A stretch of 64,000 nucleotides of DNA from Puccinia triticina (lineage: Eukaryota > Basidiomycota > Pucciniomycetes > Pucciniales > Pucciniaceae). Of this stretch, positions 43,486-56,854 are shown in pieces. Numbering within the stretch: the stretch's first letter is position 1; the number at the start of each line of letters is the position of its first letter. Made by a program: the position numbers and the translations under genes. The notes under the pieces are model-generated. The model searched no databases. It had not been told where the DNA came from and saw only the letters and a program-made list of their open reading frames with translations. The stretch covers positions 5,935,501 to 5,999,500 of the forward strand of contig NC_070559.1 in NCBI RefSeq assembly GCF_026914185.1. The letters run 5' to 3'.

Positions 43486-46400
43486 TTATGAAAGGGGGGG
43501 ATTTGAGGTACGAAGTCGAGAGCTCCTTGTTCGCTTGAGGCCAACTGATAAACCTTTCATTCTATTTAGCGGTATCTCATAGGCGCCATCTTGAATATTT
43601 GAGTCGTCTACGTTGTGTCGTTCACTACTGGGGCCGAGATCATCGTCCATCGAACTGGCACTGCGAGGTTGCTGATTCGTCTCCAGGACGTCTAACTCCG
43701 GAGCGTTTGCATCATCCGACTGCTCAATATTTGCGCGAGCAAATGCGCAACCGTTTTGGATTTCCTCCAATTGTGTTTTATTTGATACATAAGCCTCCGA
43801 GGAAAGTAACGCATCGAGCTCGTCTGATTCGCCTAAAAGACGCGTGTTGCGACGCTGGACCCACTGCCTAAATGATAAGAAGTGTGACATTGGTTAAAGC
43901 CCTGACCTGACATGATAAAACGGAAAACATACCAACTACGCTGGCGGTCAAAGAACATCACCAGAACATATTGTTCGATCTTTCCATCGGTCGGTTGTTT
44001 GTCAAGCATTGATTGCGGAACCGCTGGGTCATCAGGAAGCCCAACTTCAGCAGGGAACCAGGGATGTCCATGTACTTTCGCCTGTGTTTGTAGTTATCGA
44101 AAAAGGCGTCAAATTCAATCAGTATCCTCCTACTTACATACGACCAGTAACACAAAGACTCAGTCTCACCCAGACCAATGTCCCGTCTTCGATCAATCCT
44201 TCTTCAGGCAAGCGTGTGGTTTGACTCATTCTTGTGAAAGCATCACGAGCTAGGGGGTGAACACGCTTTGCACCATTGTGGGGGGCTTTAGGGTATATGA
44301 GAAACCCGCGGGGGTCCATTTCGAGTTCTTTCTCTTGCTGAGCTCGTGTTTGTCTACCTCGTTTTGCTGTTTTGGAGGTTTTGCTTGCCTTTTGTCCATT
44401 GCGAGGATGCTCAGATGAACCTTCGTTTTCGATCGCTATTCCAATTTCTTCCTGAGGGGCTTCCAAAGATATTTGAAGGTCGGACGGGTTTGTCATCTCT
44501 CCCTCGCCTGAGCTGGCTTGTTCGAGGGAAGGGGAAGACGGCTTTGAAAGCTCACTGCTTCCGCTCTCATCATCCGCAGGAGAGGCGGGTTCCCGAGAAG
44601 TGTGGTCTTGGTTATCGGTCGAGAGTCCCAGGGAAATCGCATTGGAAGCGTTCAACTGTGCAGATTCTTGATTGGGAGGGGGGTTGTGGAGCAGTGTGAG
44701 TCGCACAGGTTTCAGGCGAGTTGAGACACGAGTTTGACGAGGTTTGATCCTGGGTGAAATTGATTCTTGCCGCTCTGCTGTGATTAAATTAAGATGTAAG
44801 CTGATACACTAGGGCTTTGCATTTTGCCGTTTTCCCGCTACTGTTGCGAGATAAAATCACGACTTACGAGATTGCGAATGAGCATTGTCTCTAACTTTTA
44901 GATCAGATTGATCAGCCATGTGACCTGCGGTATGGCGTCGGGTCCTGTTTCGCAGGATGAAGCCTGTGTTGAAAAGCCTGAAAGACTCTTTTTCTCCAGG
45001 TAAACCAGTTACAAATTCTGGGGGACCAGCAGAGCTGGCACTCTTTGTGGTTTTCGATTTGGATATTTCTTTCTCATGTCGAGCAGCATCGTTTTGGCCA
45101 GCAGTTGTTTCTCCGGTTATTGAACTTCCCGCTTCGCGGACTGCCCCCCAGTTGGGTGAAGAACCATCCAAGATTAAACGCAACTTTGGACTGGGCGAAA
45201 CCGGAATAATCTCTGGAAGTAAAGCTTCGCCAGGCTGGTCGTTTCGTATTGGTGCGGATGAATCCATTTTTTTAATCCGGATTTTCAACTTTCGCCCTGA
45301 TTGCACAGAATTGATGTTGGCGGACACCTCTGAATCATCCAGCGTGTGCTGAGCAATCGGAGGATTCAAGTGAGACCGCTGTGTGGTCGGTCTGACAGCT
45401 GGTTTATTTTGCACTGGCGGCAGCTTTTTGGAGGACCGAGTGGAGGGGCGCTTGGGAGAAGGGCTCAAGTGGACGACTAGACTGGAGTCTGGGTGACAGT
45501 TCAGATGAGGTAGTTCATCTGAGGCGATCTGAATCGGGGGAACTTCTAATCGAACTTCAAGAGGAGCGGATAGTTCATTAACTTCAGTTCCATCCAACGA
45601 GACTGACGTTGCCCTGGTGGTCAAATGTGTATCTTCAGCTTCGGCGATGTTGGCAGATGAACTGATAGCCATAGGTATTGTCTGATCCCCCTCGGCGATT
45701 TTCTCCTCAATGTCCTCGTGAGAGCTAAGCGGTGGATCGAAGAGCTCAACTTGGTCGTCGGGTAAAGGAACGTCCAGAGACATGTTTATGTCTGGGATTG
45801 TCGCTCCTTCTCCTACTGGAATTGTTTGTTCGTCGATGATACTTGTAGGTCCCGGAAGATGAATCCGGCTAGTTCCAGATTGGCCTACGGCACGTTCTAA
45901 CTCGCTATCGGGAATTGGAGCTAGAAGGGCTAGAGAATCCTGAGAGTAAGTCGGATGGCGACTGGTCTGGGGCGGAGAATCTGGAGCGGGTGCTTCTGGA
46001 TGAGATGAAACAGAGTGCTCTGGTACGACGGAGTTGTCTGCACTTCCACCTCCATTTCCAGCGATATCAACATCGACCTCGTCACATACCATTTCACTTG
46101 ATCCGGATGTGCCAGAATGGTGGGTGACAGGATTGGCCTTGACAAATGATTCCAGAGATGCAGCAGCGTGAGATACAGACACGATCAGATCAGCAGACTT
46201 GACTGGAGATAATTCATCCGTGTCTGTGTGCATCAGCGATGAAGTTGTGGGTAGTGCGGTAGTTTCCCGGCTAGCGTTGTGAATCTGCTGAATATCATTA
46301 TCTTGATTTGCAAAGGAAGTTGAGTGCTCAGAATTTATCATACACGACCCCAATTTGACTGGGTCGGTCGGAGTAACCAAGCTGTGGTTGTCATCAGATT

Positions 46401-49400
46401 TGCCATCGATTCCGGTTGCAATCTCTTCTTGTTTCTGCATACTTGTCCGACTATTGGTGTATGCCATGGCAGTACCACTTCCTGATGTCGATGACGATGA
46501 TACCGTGCATTCTGGGTTGAAATCGCTGGAGGCGCGGTTTGTAGATTTTGGCTCATTTCGACGTTGTTCGCTATCATCATCGGCCACCTTCCAAAGCTCA
46601 GGCGAGGCTTGGGAGGCTCGTCCATCAAGATTGTTGTCATTTGATTGACTATCGTTTGACATGGGATAGCTGACCTCTCGAGATAAGCTGGTCTCGGGTT
46701 CGTTGGGCGTGGCACAAGCTTCACTTGCATCGGGTGACGCCTGACTGGCAGTTGCTGTTTGCGACCGTGATTTCTGACGTTTGAGGCGAATTTTATTTCT
46801 GAATCGAAGCCTTTGAGCCTTTTCTGCCTCACTCATGTTACGCTCTCTTTCAATGATGCGCTTGGCGTGTAATGCACGAAGCTTGAGTGATATCAGCTGA
46901 CCTCTTGTAGCGTTAGGGTTTTGCTTCTCAATTAAAGCTTCCTCTTCTAACTGCGATTGAGGCTTCACGCGGGGAGCTTTCTTTGGCGGCTTGTCAACTG
47001 TTGAGTCCGATAGCGCGCTGGATGTCCGCCGGCGTTTACTTTTCTGGGTATTTCTCGTCTCGTTGCCTACCAAGTTGAGTTCTTCACCTGTCGATGGCAC
47101 GGTAGGAGTAGAAATTGGAGCAGGGGTGGGTGCTATTTGATTTGATGGCATAATGTTTGAAGGCTCCTGCAGATCTCCCGTAGAGCTATTAGCTCTCTTG
47201 CGAGGCCTTCCTCGGCCGCGAGGATTGGGCAGTTTTCTGGGAGGTGGTGAAATACATGGTTGGTTGGTGATGCTCGGAACATCTGGGTTCGCAGCCATTC
47301 CTTCAGAGCGTGATCGGGAAGGTGGTTCAAATTTAGCGGGGGGTGGTTCAGTTGATGGAATGGGTTGGTCTTGAGAGTGTATTGGGACAGAAAGTAGATT
47401 TGACAATATGCTCGTTTGACCTTGCGTCGATTTCTTCGCGTTTCTATCTCGGAGCACCTCTTCATATGGCCTGGGAGTCCAATCTGGCAGATTATGTACA
47501 TCCAGCAAGTCACTAATGTGATCCGGAAGTAGAACGGATGTAATTTCTGCAAAGTGTTCTTTCTGTGGACGGGTTGGAAACAATTCGGATCCCAATCCAG
47601 CGATTGCGGAAGAAGGCTCGGAGGCGATTAATTCTTTAAGCAGAGGCTCGATTGCTTTACCGATCCGGATGGCAGTCTTGTGATATATACTGGAAGCATG
47701 GTTATAGATGCGTGCATTGGTGAGAGTTAAATGAACGTCTGACTGTCAAGATTAATAAGCAGATGATTGGTTAATGACGGCTAGAGACTGGCTGAGAAAC
47801 CAGAGACATTGATGGAGAAATAGAATGCAAAACACAAACAATGAATTCGGATAATCGAAAGTATTCAAACCGGTCTATTTTTCTTTGTATAGTGGACCAA
47901 TTCATCGGATGCTTGATGATGTCGTAGTAGTCGGGTACATCGGTTGCCGAGACTGGATGCAAAAAATACTTCTGCTTGTCTGACCTGTTGATTAAAGATC
48001 TGAGCTCAAGCGTTGTGCAGTAGAAGAGGAATATCAGGATTAGTTGAGTGCTACTCACTCGATCAGCGCGGTTAAGGCCAAGGACATCTGTTGATAAACC
48101 GGGAATAACGTTTTTTCAAGCGCTTCTTTTTGTATCTCGGCTTTTCGGAGCTGCATTTTTTCACGTTTACATATCATGGCTGCTAGGTTTTTAACTTGCT
48201 GGAGATCATGCCTGACCGCGGTGAGCAAACCGTATTTTCTTCGGCGATCTTCTTCATTTTTAGAACTAGTACCACTAGCAGCGGTCCAAGGCTGGAAAAA
48301 CCCCGAATGAGAATAGATTAGAACAGTTAGACAGAACACAGTACGGGTCATGGACTTGGACATGAGATGAAAATTCAGCCCTACCTCCAGATGAAGTCTC
48401 TTCAACAATGGTGCACCTCTGCGTACTTCACGCTTTAAGCTCCAATACTTGCAAATCATGTTGATGACAGCTTTTTTGTGCGCGCATCTTAGTTTACCTG
48501 AGTACTGCATCACACGTTGAAATATCACCTCGGGTACTAATGGTGGCCCACTGGAGCAAGTCTTGTAATAGGCTCGCGCTGACTTGGAAGATTGCGAACC
48601 GATGGCTAAGAGTTTGAGGGCTCGAAGATCATCAAGAGAGTTGATTTTTTTCGAATGAATTGCCAGATGTGGATCAGATGGCTGTGGGTCTGCAGCTTTC
48701 GTGTTTGTATTGGATTTGGATGTGGTTGCGAGGGTGGTGGACAGCCTAACTACTGCGGCAGCTTGAAGTGCTTCGATGTGCCCTCTCTTGAAATAGAGAC
48801 AGACAGGCAGGGTTAGTGTATGGGTCAATTTAGGGTGACTGAGCATGCATGTCAAACGAAGATTCAAGAGATGAAACGAGGCCAACGGGAGTGTGTTTAT
48901 CGCAAAAACTCTGACTGAGTCGAACGCCTTCTCCACCGACATGATCAGCTGAGCAGCTCTCAGGGCCCTCATCTGTCCCACGTGAGCCGTTTGTGGGGTA
49001 CAGAGAACCAGCGGGCTTCATTTTCACGTAGAGACCGGCTTGTTGAGCACAGGTGGCGTGATAGGCAACACAACAGCTTCGATTGGCACATTGGATACAA
49101 GCCCCATCACTTGTTTTGCAGATGTAACATTTCTACAAATGAACAAAATTGTAAGTAAAATTATGCACGACAATTAGGAGCTGACTTATACTTGACAAGG
49201 TGTGACAGCACGCCCCTACTAACCAACTTCCACCGCTGTTTAGGAATACATCGAACGCCATCAATAGGTTCCATATACATAGCATTGCCAACCCCAGTTT
49301 CGGGAATATGGATCGCACAAATCAGATGAGCCCACTTATTTTCAGAAGTTTGTTTGAACGCGCCGAACGAGTTCGGACATAGCTCGCATGTCTGCCGAAA

Positions 49401-50264
49401 GGAAGCAAATCAGCAAGTACACGTGTCAAATGAATGGGCAACGGCTGGAGAAAGAGGTTGCAAATGGGAATTTACTACTGGACGATCGGGTGAGACGGTA
49501 CATTTCCGACACAACCATTGGCCCTCTGGAATGTATGGTACCCCATAACAGTCTTGATGGACCGCCAAATTACATCCGTCACAAAACACAATCGCGTTGC
49601 TGTTTTCGGTGTCCCCATCCTCGCAAATGGCGCAGCGGCTATCTTCGACAGTAGGCATATTGGGATCGGGCTTGTGCATACGCTGACTCTGTAAAAACGC
49701 ATTTTCAACAAAAATGTAGTGCAAGTGGAGGGAAATGAGACAATAAAGTTCAGGCGCACTAATCGGAACCATTCTTTCTCAAGCCTATCCATGACAATTT
49801 CAAACAGTTCACAAGTCACGGGTTCTTGGCTGAGTCGTTTGCGATCAATGTTGAGTGCTTGAAGCCATTCTAGGTCTGGTTCAAGTATGTGGGAATGTTC
49901 ATTCGGTCAGGCTGCGTTTGAGGATATGATGAAATAGAATCTGGAATTCGAATGAGGTTACCCTGCTCGTCCATGTCATATTCACATCCCCTTTCAAGCT
50001 CATCTTCGGCAGGTTGTATCCAACGGATGTATGATGGCGGAAGCTAAAACAAGTCCAAAATTCAGGATAATCAACGGTTGAAGAGATGAATCGGATCCAG
50101 CAGACCTCACAAGTGTTTGCAGAGTTGTATCCATAGTTCTTGAGATGCTTGATGCACTGATCTGAGTTGGAGAATTGGATGTCGGTTTCTGCGAGAGTCT
50201 TTGAGCTAACGATTCTATATGAGACGTTCGGGAAATCGATCTTCGGAAGCTCCAAAGGGAGCAT
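43486..50264 (-). CDS. Nto1/BRPF-type chromatin reader (EPL1, PHD, extended PHD, bromo, PWWP), 13 exons
   Basis: Exons on the minus strand: 50264-50106, 50043-49962, 49875-49760, 49688-49479, 49391-49224, 49132-48887, 48786-48385, 48291-48059, 47999-47840, 47742-44868, 44777-44170, 44081-43933, 43867-43486; 1929 residues, all phases consistent. EPL1-like start ([30 protein letters not shown], about 50-120). PHD finger CAICEDGD...[14 protein letters not shown] (about 133-185). Extended PHD from CELCPN through [19 protein letters not shown] (190-300). Bromodomain with [14 protein letters not shown] and NARIYNHA (about 500-630). PWWP domain with [15 protein letters not shown] (from 1752). This domain order is that of Nto1, scaffold and histone reader of the NuA3 H3 acetyltransferase. 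A roughly 1100-residue Ser/Pro-rich linker, mostly one 2875-bp exon, separates bromodomain and PWWP. One weak donor (GTTGGC at 48886) is the least certain junction. The start could be extended upstream. Confidence 0.9.
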
Positions 50265-51903
50265 TGAGTGCCCTGTGTCAAAAAAGATAAATCAAGTTGT
50301 TAGGTTCTGCCGAAACATCATCCATCAGAAAAATCAAACCGGGACTTGCCCCCCATGCTGAAAAACTCAAACCCTTTCCAATAAATGCGATTTCTGGTTG
50401 ACCGATCGATTCAGTTCGCTAGGTTTTGTAGATGGTCTCCTCGAGCCTCGAGGATATCCTTGAAGGTCTCGGTCGGATGTGCAGTGATGTGGGAAACCAG
50501 GGCGACCGCCCGCACCACGGTCGTCGGGGGTCGTCTCGTGAAACGAGTTCTCAATCTTCCCAGCCGAGCCCCGGAGGTCCCCTGAATCTCCCCGAACTCT
50601 AACTTTATTCTAGCTTGCCCGGCCACGAAGTACGGGAGCTAACTTATCAGAAGTCCCTCGCTTTGGGGGCCCTGGGCTGGCGCGAAGCGCGACATCCGAA
50701 GGAGGAACTTGCAGGTAATCACAAGATTTTGGCGTGAGGGCTTTCACCCTTTTGGTGGAAGTTTTTTCCCGTCCCCCTTTCCGGTGTCTTCCCTTGAGGC
50801 ATGAGTGCACCAGCAATGTATGTTATACGTTCCACCTAAAGACCGATGCTGGTTGGCATTTCAGGGGCAAACCTGCGCAATGCCGGCTCTCAAGCCGGCG
50901 ACCGCAAGTTGCTCGGTGTGAGGGGCTCAAATTGATGAAACACAAGGACTCGGAGGGCCTTGGTTGTTTTCTTGTTCTTAACTTCTTTGTATCCGAGTGT
51001 GAGGGGTGGATTGTTGAGGGAGCTCTGTACCAATATGGCCCATGAAGTGTTTTCCTGAATCCGACAATCCTGGATTTGTGGACAGGCCATATGCACATTT
51101 ATGATTTCGGGGCACAATGAGGTTTTGGGTGTGTGGTCACAAATTAGCAGAAAAAGTTACAAACGCATTTTTTGAGTGTGCCCAGACGTCACCTGAGTTT
51201 CCGCATGAATTAATAGACCCTTTGGGTAGTTTGAGTGTGATTTCGGGGACGTCACAGTTAGTAATGCTCTTAAGAATAATGAATTAAAACAAAAAGGGAA
51301 AGAAAAAGGAAGAAGCAACCAAAGAATAGTAATAGTATAGAGAATCGTTAAACAAATACATGTGTGTGTGTGTGTGGGTGTTCAGTTTTTTCCTTGTCTG
51401 TGGTTGTTAGAATTCAAAAAACAAGCGGGAAAGATAACAGGGAAAGATTGGTGTAGACAAGTGGATGTGAATGAGGATCACGATGATGATGGTGTTGGGA
51501 GCGGTGATAAAATGGGACCGTAGGAAAAGCAACACCGGCCAACCAAACAAAAAGATCCCCAGAACCGGAAAAGTGCCCAACCATTCATGAAGAATGACCA
51601 AAAAAAATGGAGAGTAAATTTAGTAAACCAAAAAGAGAAGGAGAGGGTGCTCATGGTATATATGTGTGTATAAATAGATAAGTGATTAAGATTTGGTAAG
51701 AAAAATAATAATAATCAAAAGCGGAGCAAAAAAACGATAATGTGGTGGATGTGGTGGTTGGAAAGGTAGTTCTGTTCGGGTTGCGGTCTGGGCACAGGGC
51801 GTCGGGTTTTGCGGGGTCTGGGCTAAAAACGAGCGAAATGAGCGAGCCGGATTCGGTCTTGCGTTTTTCTGCTGATTTCGGCGGACGTGGCTTACCTTGC
51901 TCG
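50265..51903. other. Spacer with a degraded GTCCCTC-type element
   Basis: Promoter of the Nto1-like gene should lie at 50265-50400. From about 50640 (CTAACTTATCAGAAGTCCCT) to about 51262 (ends CACAGTTAG) the ends resemble the TIR of the element at 56855-57444, in diverged form, with a CGCGAAGCGCG palindrome inside. A GT microsatellite lies at 51361-51380. No gene supported. Confidence 0.45.
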
Positions 51904-54900
51904 TCATCCTCTCCTCCCTGCACGCATAGAGAAAAAGCACATAAGAAAACGATGAGCATGTGTATCCCTTTGGTCCGAGAGCGCACGAAATTCCACTTAC
52001 GGAAACACAGCAGATACGCGCTCCGAGCCTATAAAAAAAGAACGTCCGATCAGTGATGATTCAAGCAAAAAGGGAGGGAAGGGAAGAGGGGCGGACCTTG
52101 ACGGATTTCTCGTCGGTTTTGGAGACCCTGCTGTCGCCGATATTATACCAGTCTTTCTGGGAGCGTGCGAAAGCGGTGTCTGTCAACCCAACCGAACCAA
52201 ACCATCAGCCCGTGCAATCGAGTCGAAGTGTTTCGATAGCTGGTTGAGGGGGGGATGAAGAAGGACAAAAGAGGGGGGAGGACAAACAATGGCCACTGCT
52301 GAGACTCCCGAAATGGTTACAGACGGCATAGAGGTCGTAAATATTAGACTCGGGGTTCGACCGAGCCGCCCCGTCCTCATACGATGCGGATTTGATGGTG
52401 TCGAGGGAGAGGGCAGCGGCGTTGGGGGCAAGGGGCGGGGGGACGTAGGAGGAGAGGTCGAGGCCGTAGAGCGGGTACTGGACGAAGGTCTCGAGCTTGT
52501 CGGAGAACGGGCCCTTGAAGGAGAACCGCTTCAGATGGATCAGCAGGATCGGCGGCAGCTTCGCTAGCGATAGCCGCTTCGTCGCCTTCCTTCGAGCCTT
52601 GCATTTCGGGCAGTTCCTGTGAACAGTTCATAGCACACACCACATCCGTACATCCATCCCCCGAAAGAAAGAAAAAAACGATTGGCGTCAGTGGCCGGGT
52701 GGGCTCGAATGTAGAGAGGCGAAAAAGAGTCATTTTTCTCACCATGCGTCGTCTTTCTCCATGATCTCCTCTTTCAGGAAGGCGTCGAGACATTGCGTCA
52801 GACTGACTTTACTGATGCCACGTTTACTCGGAATCGGCAGAGACAGATACATGAAGGTATTATAGGTCGTCGAGGTCTTTGATTAGACCCAAACAAAAGC
52901 ACGGGAAATGACGACAGTGTTAACAACGTGATGGGAGCATCAGGTGCAAAGAAGAGATGGGACGGACCGTGTTACACGTCAAGCACTGTAGTCGGCTCCG
53001 ATATTGGCCTTGGAAGAGCTCGACAATCACGCTATTATCCCTCCGCTTGTAGATTTCCCATTCCTTGGCGGACGCGATCTGGGTGGGCAGGGCCTCGAGA
53101 GCCGCCTCCCGCTCGGGGGTCATCTCGAGCGGCGCGGGCTTGTTGGTGACCAGGTTGAGATCCTCGTGGAGTCCGTCGAGCAAGAACCCCAGGAATTCCT
53201 GCGCGTCTTGTTGGTCGGAGCCGCGGAACTGGGGCGCAAACCGACAGATCGCATCCTGCATGTGTAAAGTTCGTTCCCAAAAACGAACAGCGGACATTTT
53301 CTTGGTTTCAACTCATTTCAAATCGTTAAGAGAGGGGCGTGAAAGACCCTCGAGATGTGTCCCAGACACAACGTACCTTGAACGTGATCGGCGAGACAAA
53401 CGTGTATTGGGCTCCCCACAATACCCGCACCAGCTCGGCGACAGATTCGGCCAACAAGCCCTGGGTGCCCAACGGATTAGTCCGATTGATACAACGCTTA
53501 TAAGATCCGTCTGATTATGTGTGTTTATAAATCAAAACAGAAAGGGGTGAATATTGGGAGTTGAACGGAGAAAGGAGAGGAAAAACGTACCTTTGAAGAA
53601 CCGTGCCAGGGGGATGGTCGCACTGAGACACTGCAGGGTCGAATTCATATAACAGGTGTTTCCGAGGTTCTTCAAGCCGGTGAAGCCGACTTGACCGTCT
53701 TCGAAGCTAGGGTTAAAGTACAGTTCGCTGGGTCCGTGTCGATTGGCAGAGAAGGGGGTGATAGGCGGAGTACTCCTCGAGTCTCCGCCGAGCAGGGCGG
53801 GTTGTGGGGGAAGGGGGGCATAGAGGGGAGCGCGGTTGAAGTAGCTGGGCATGGCAGTTGAGCCGCCGGGGGTCATGGCTGCTGGGGGCGGTTGGAGGGG
53901 ACGAGGGTGAGACTGGAGGGGCGGATACTGGATCGCTGGACGGAGTGGATTGGCCATGAATCCCCCGTACCGCACATCGATTGGGTGGGATGGATGGGAC
54001 AGAGGCGGGTGAGGCCCATAGTTGATCGGCGGCGGTGGTGCTGGAGGCCCGGAGTGAGGGTGGTAAAGAGTGAGTGGCATGTGATTGGATGATGTCGAGG
54101 AATAACCGGAGGGGACCGTTTCGTTGGATGAGCGGTTGCCATCGTATAGCTCTGTTGACTTGAGTCTTTGGAGGGTCTGCTGGGGAAGAGTGATGGGTGA
54201 GCTCGCAATTCCGTTGTTACGATAACTGCTCGACGAGTATGAGGGAGGGCGACTGGGCTGGAAGGTGGGCATGCTCGTTGATGTGGGGGGATGGTAAGGG
54301 ATTCCGTTAGGCATCGTTGTAAGGTCCGGAATCGATCGGACGATATGATTTGAGTCGTCCCGCTGGATTACTGAAGCTTGCCGACGCGCTCGCTTTAGAT
54401 CAGTGTGAACATTCATATTTTCATTCCCGATTCCATTTCGATTTCGGTCGCCGTCAGTACTGAATGGCTGCCTGAGGGTGATCGAGATACCATTCATGGC
54501 TGAGGTGATTTCGGTGGAGTATGGCGTCTGATAGGATTGTCGAGGCGAGAGAGCCTGAGCTGAGGAACCTTTTCCAACAACGCCAAGTTCTCCTGCCACT
54601 TTCATCCAACCCTCAATCCCGCCACTGAGCAGCATCGGCGGCTGTTTCAGTCGTTGGATATACTCCTCCTTGTGAATCGCAAGATACAACAGTAAAAGCA
54701 ATCTTGCAGGTTCTTCGCTTGGATCCGACGAGTAGAGCAGCTCGCTTTTCGAACGATTAACTGGGAGTTGCACCGAACGTTTATCATATATAATCACGTA
54801 ATCGAAATTCGCACGACTCATGAATAGTTTCTGTTCTTTCGTCGGAGAGATGACCAACGAGTCCTCGATGTCCCGCGAGCTGACGCCTCTTCCACCGTTC

Positions 54901-56616
54901 TTCGACAGGATCAGAGGTTCGATACAAACCACATCAGTCGATTTGATTCGACACGACTCAAAATCATCGCGATTCCGCAGATCCAAAAACAGAACTTTGG
55001 TGTCAACCCCACACGCAGCGGACCTTCTGAAGTAATCGATCAATGTAGCTGGCAAGACTTCGTTTGCGTCCGAAGGTAACTTGGGCAGAGAACCAGCGGG
55101 CTGGGCTGGTTTGAGAGGACTGTAGTCTAATGCGGCGACTTTGGGTGAGGAGAGGGTCCAGTCAATACTTCGGGGGCCTTTGACAACAGGGGGGGACTGG
55201 AAATCAGGAGGCCGAGTGAAGGGCAACTTTTGAGCGGGTGGGGAACGTGATAGAGCTTCGATCTCGAAGTTAGGATACGGGGGTGGGTCGCCCACGGGAG
55301 AGGCGTTCCTGTTGGGAAGGTTGTGATCTGTGAGGCCTGCCCCAAGTGTGACGTCGTTCACCAACGGGTCCGAGACGGAGTAGGATGTAGGTTGAGAGTC
55401 CAGATCGGGATCGGGAGGGGGGAGTTGGAAGGGTTGAGGCGGCGGGGGGAGGGGGGAGAATGAGTTGGGCGGGAGAGTTGAGGGGACACTAGGCAGAGAG
55501 GGGAGTGGAAGCGCTTCTTCGGATTGATTTGATGGAGGGTCTTCGAGGGGCGGGAAGGCTTGATTGAACTGAGAGGGCGTGCGAATTTGATCGAGGTGTA
55601 GATTTGATGGACTTTGTGGATGTGAGGGTGAATGGCCATTTGTGTGAGGCAGACCGTTGCCGATGGCATAGTTCAGCTTGAGCTTGTTGGGCACTCCAGA
55701 GGAAGATGTTTCGATGGACAATTCGGGTGGTGCAGATCCGGAGCGGATGGTGGACTCGGACTCTAGAGCAGTGGATACGAAACTTGGTTGAGGGGTAGCA
55801 GCAGCGAGTCCGTTTGGGTGTGGGATATAAGATTGCCTTCGGTCGTTGTTGCTCTTGGGGGAGGAAGTTGGAGATGAGAGTTGGTTTTTAGAAGGATCTC
55901 TAGTGATTGGGGAGGATGGGGGCTGTCTTTCAGGCGGTTTGGAAGATTCGAAGAGCTTGATGCGGTCAGAAATGCCGCCTCCAACCGGCCGGCGACCAGC
56001 GGTTACTTTGGATGAGGAGGCGGCTGGGACAGAGTTTCGGGAGGGGTTTTCGATCAAGTCGGCCAGGGTTTTGGCACGTTCGGTGCACGCCAGGATCTTG
56101 GGCGTGAGCTCTGGGATGATGGTGAATGATGGGAGCAGGAATATTGGTCAGTGGTTCGGATGAGTTGTGTTGGTGATAGTGATCATGAGAAAGATGATAC
56201 ATGATACGATAGGGCAATGTGGAAAGTTGACGCACTTACCGAGATAGACTCGATAATCGGCAGGATGTTGGACCTTTAGGGTTGGGAATCCGGGGTGCTT
56301 GAGGATGAGCTGGAGAATGCTTTGGAGCACAGAAACAAGTCAGTCAGCATGGGACCTGTTTGCTGATAATTTGCAGAATGGGTTGTCCAGCTGGCAGGCT
56401 GATTGTGTGTGGAGATAGGACCAACCCAGCAGCTTTGAAGTAGTGATAGTAGGCTGATTTGGGCTGATTCTGAGCGTCGGCCTCGCTGGCGGCGGAGTAG
56501 TTCTGGCTGGCCTGTTGGATCCAGTCGCCGAGGGGCACGTTCTTGTCGTTTTCTACGGCGGCCTTCTGCTTGAGGATGTGCAGGGGCAGTTCCCGGAGGT
56601 CGTGGGCGGAGGACAT
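51904..56616 (-). CDS. Doa4/USP8-type ubiquitin carboxyl-terminal hydrolase with rhodanese domain, ten exons
   Basis: Exons on the minus strand: 56616-56426, 56319-56240, 56110-53591, 53510-53377, 53255-52968, 52876-52743, 52616-52288, 52179-52097, 52028-52001, 51917-51904; 1266 residues, phases all consistent. The N-terminus (1-115) is helical and resembles the USP8 dimerisation/MIT-like region. A long Pro/Ser-rich stretch follows. A rhodanese-like domain (about 440-600) has VLFLDLRNRDDFES and LLSGGIEGWMKVAGEL. The catalytic domain starts with GLKNLGNTCYMNS (Cys near 910), has a zinc ribbon pair CLTCNT and CPKCKA, LPPILLIHLKRFSF, and ends with GSLSSGHYTAF (His) and WYNIGDSRV (Asp). Yeast Doa4 recycles ubiquitin from endosomal cargo; a similar role is inferred. 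The last two exons are only 28 and 14 bp. Same strand as its neighbours. Confidence 0.93.
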
Positions 56617-56854
56617 GCTTGCGGCTGGGTTTGCTTGTGTGAGTCGGGGTGGTTGTTCAGGTCATTCTGTCTGGGCTGAGGGTGCTGCTTGATTGGGACT
56701 GGGTGGGTGGTGGAGTGCACCGGATTATGTAATCCACTCCGAAAACAAAAATAAATAAAAAATGAAAAAATGAAAAAAAAAAAAAAAAAAAATACACCCA
56801 CCAACAGCACGAAGCTCTCTATCTCTGATACAAAACAGTGCCTCTCCTTAATAG

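Noticed and set aside
44957..46648. Plus-strand frames opposite the Nto1-like linker
   Set aside because: Shadow frames of the minus-strand coding exon with no motifs.
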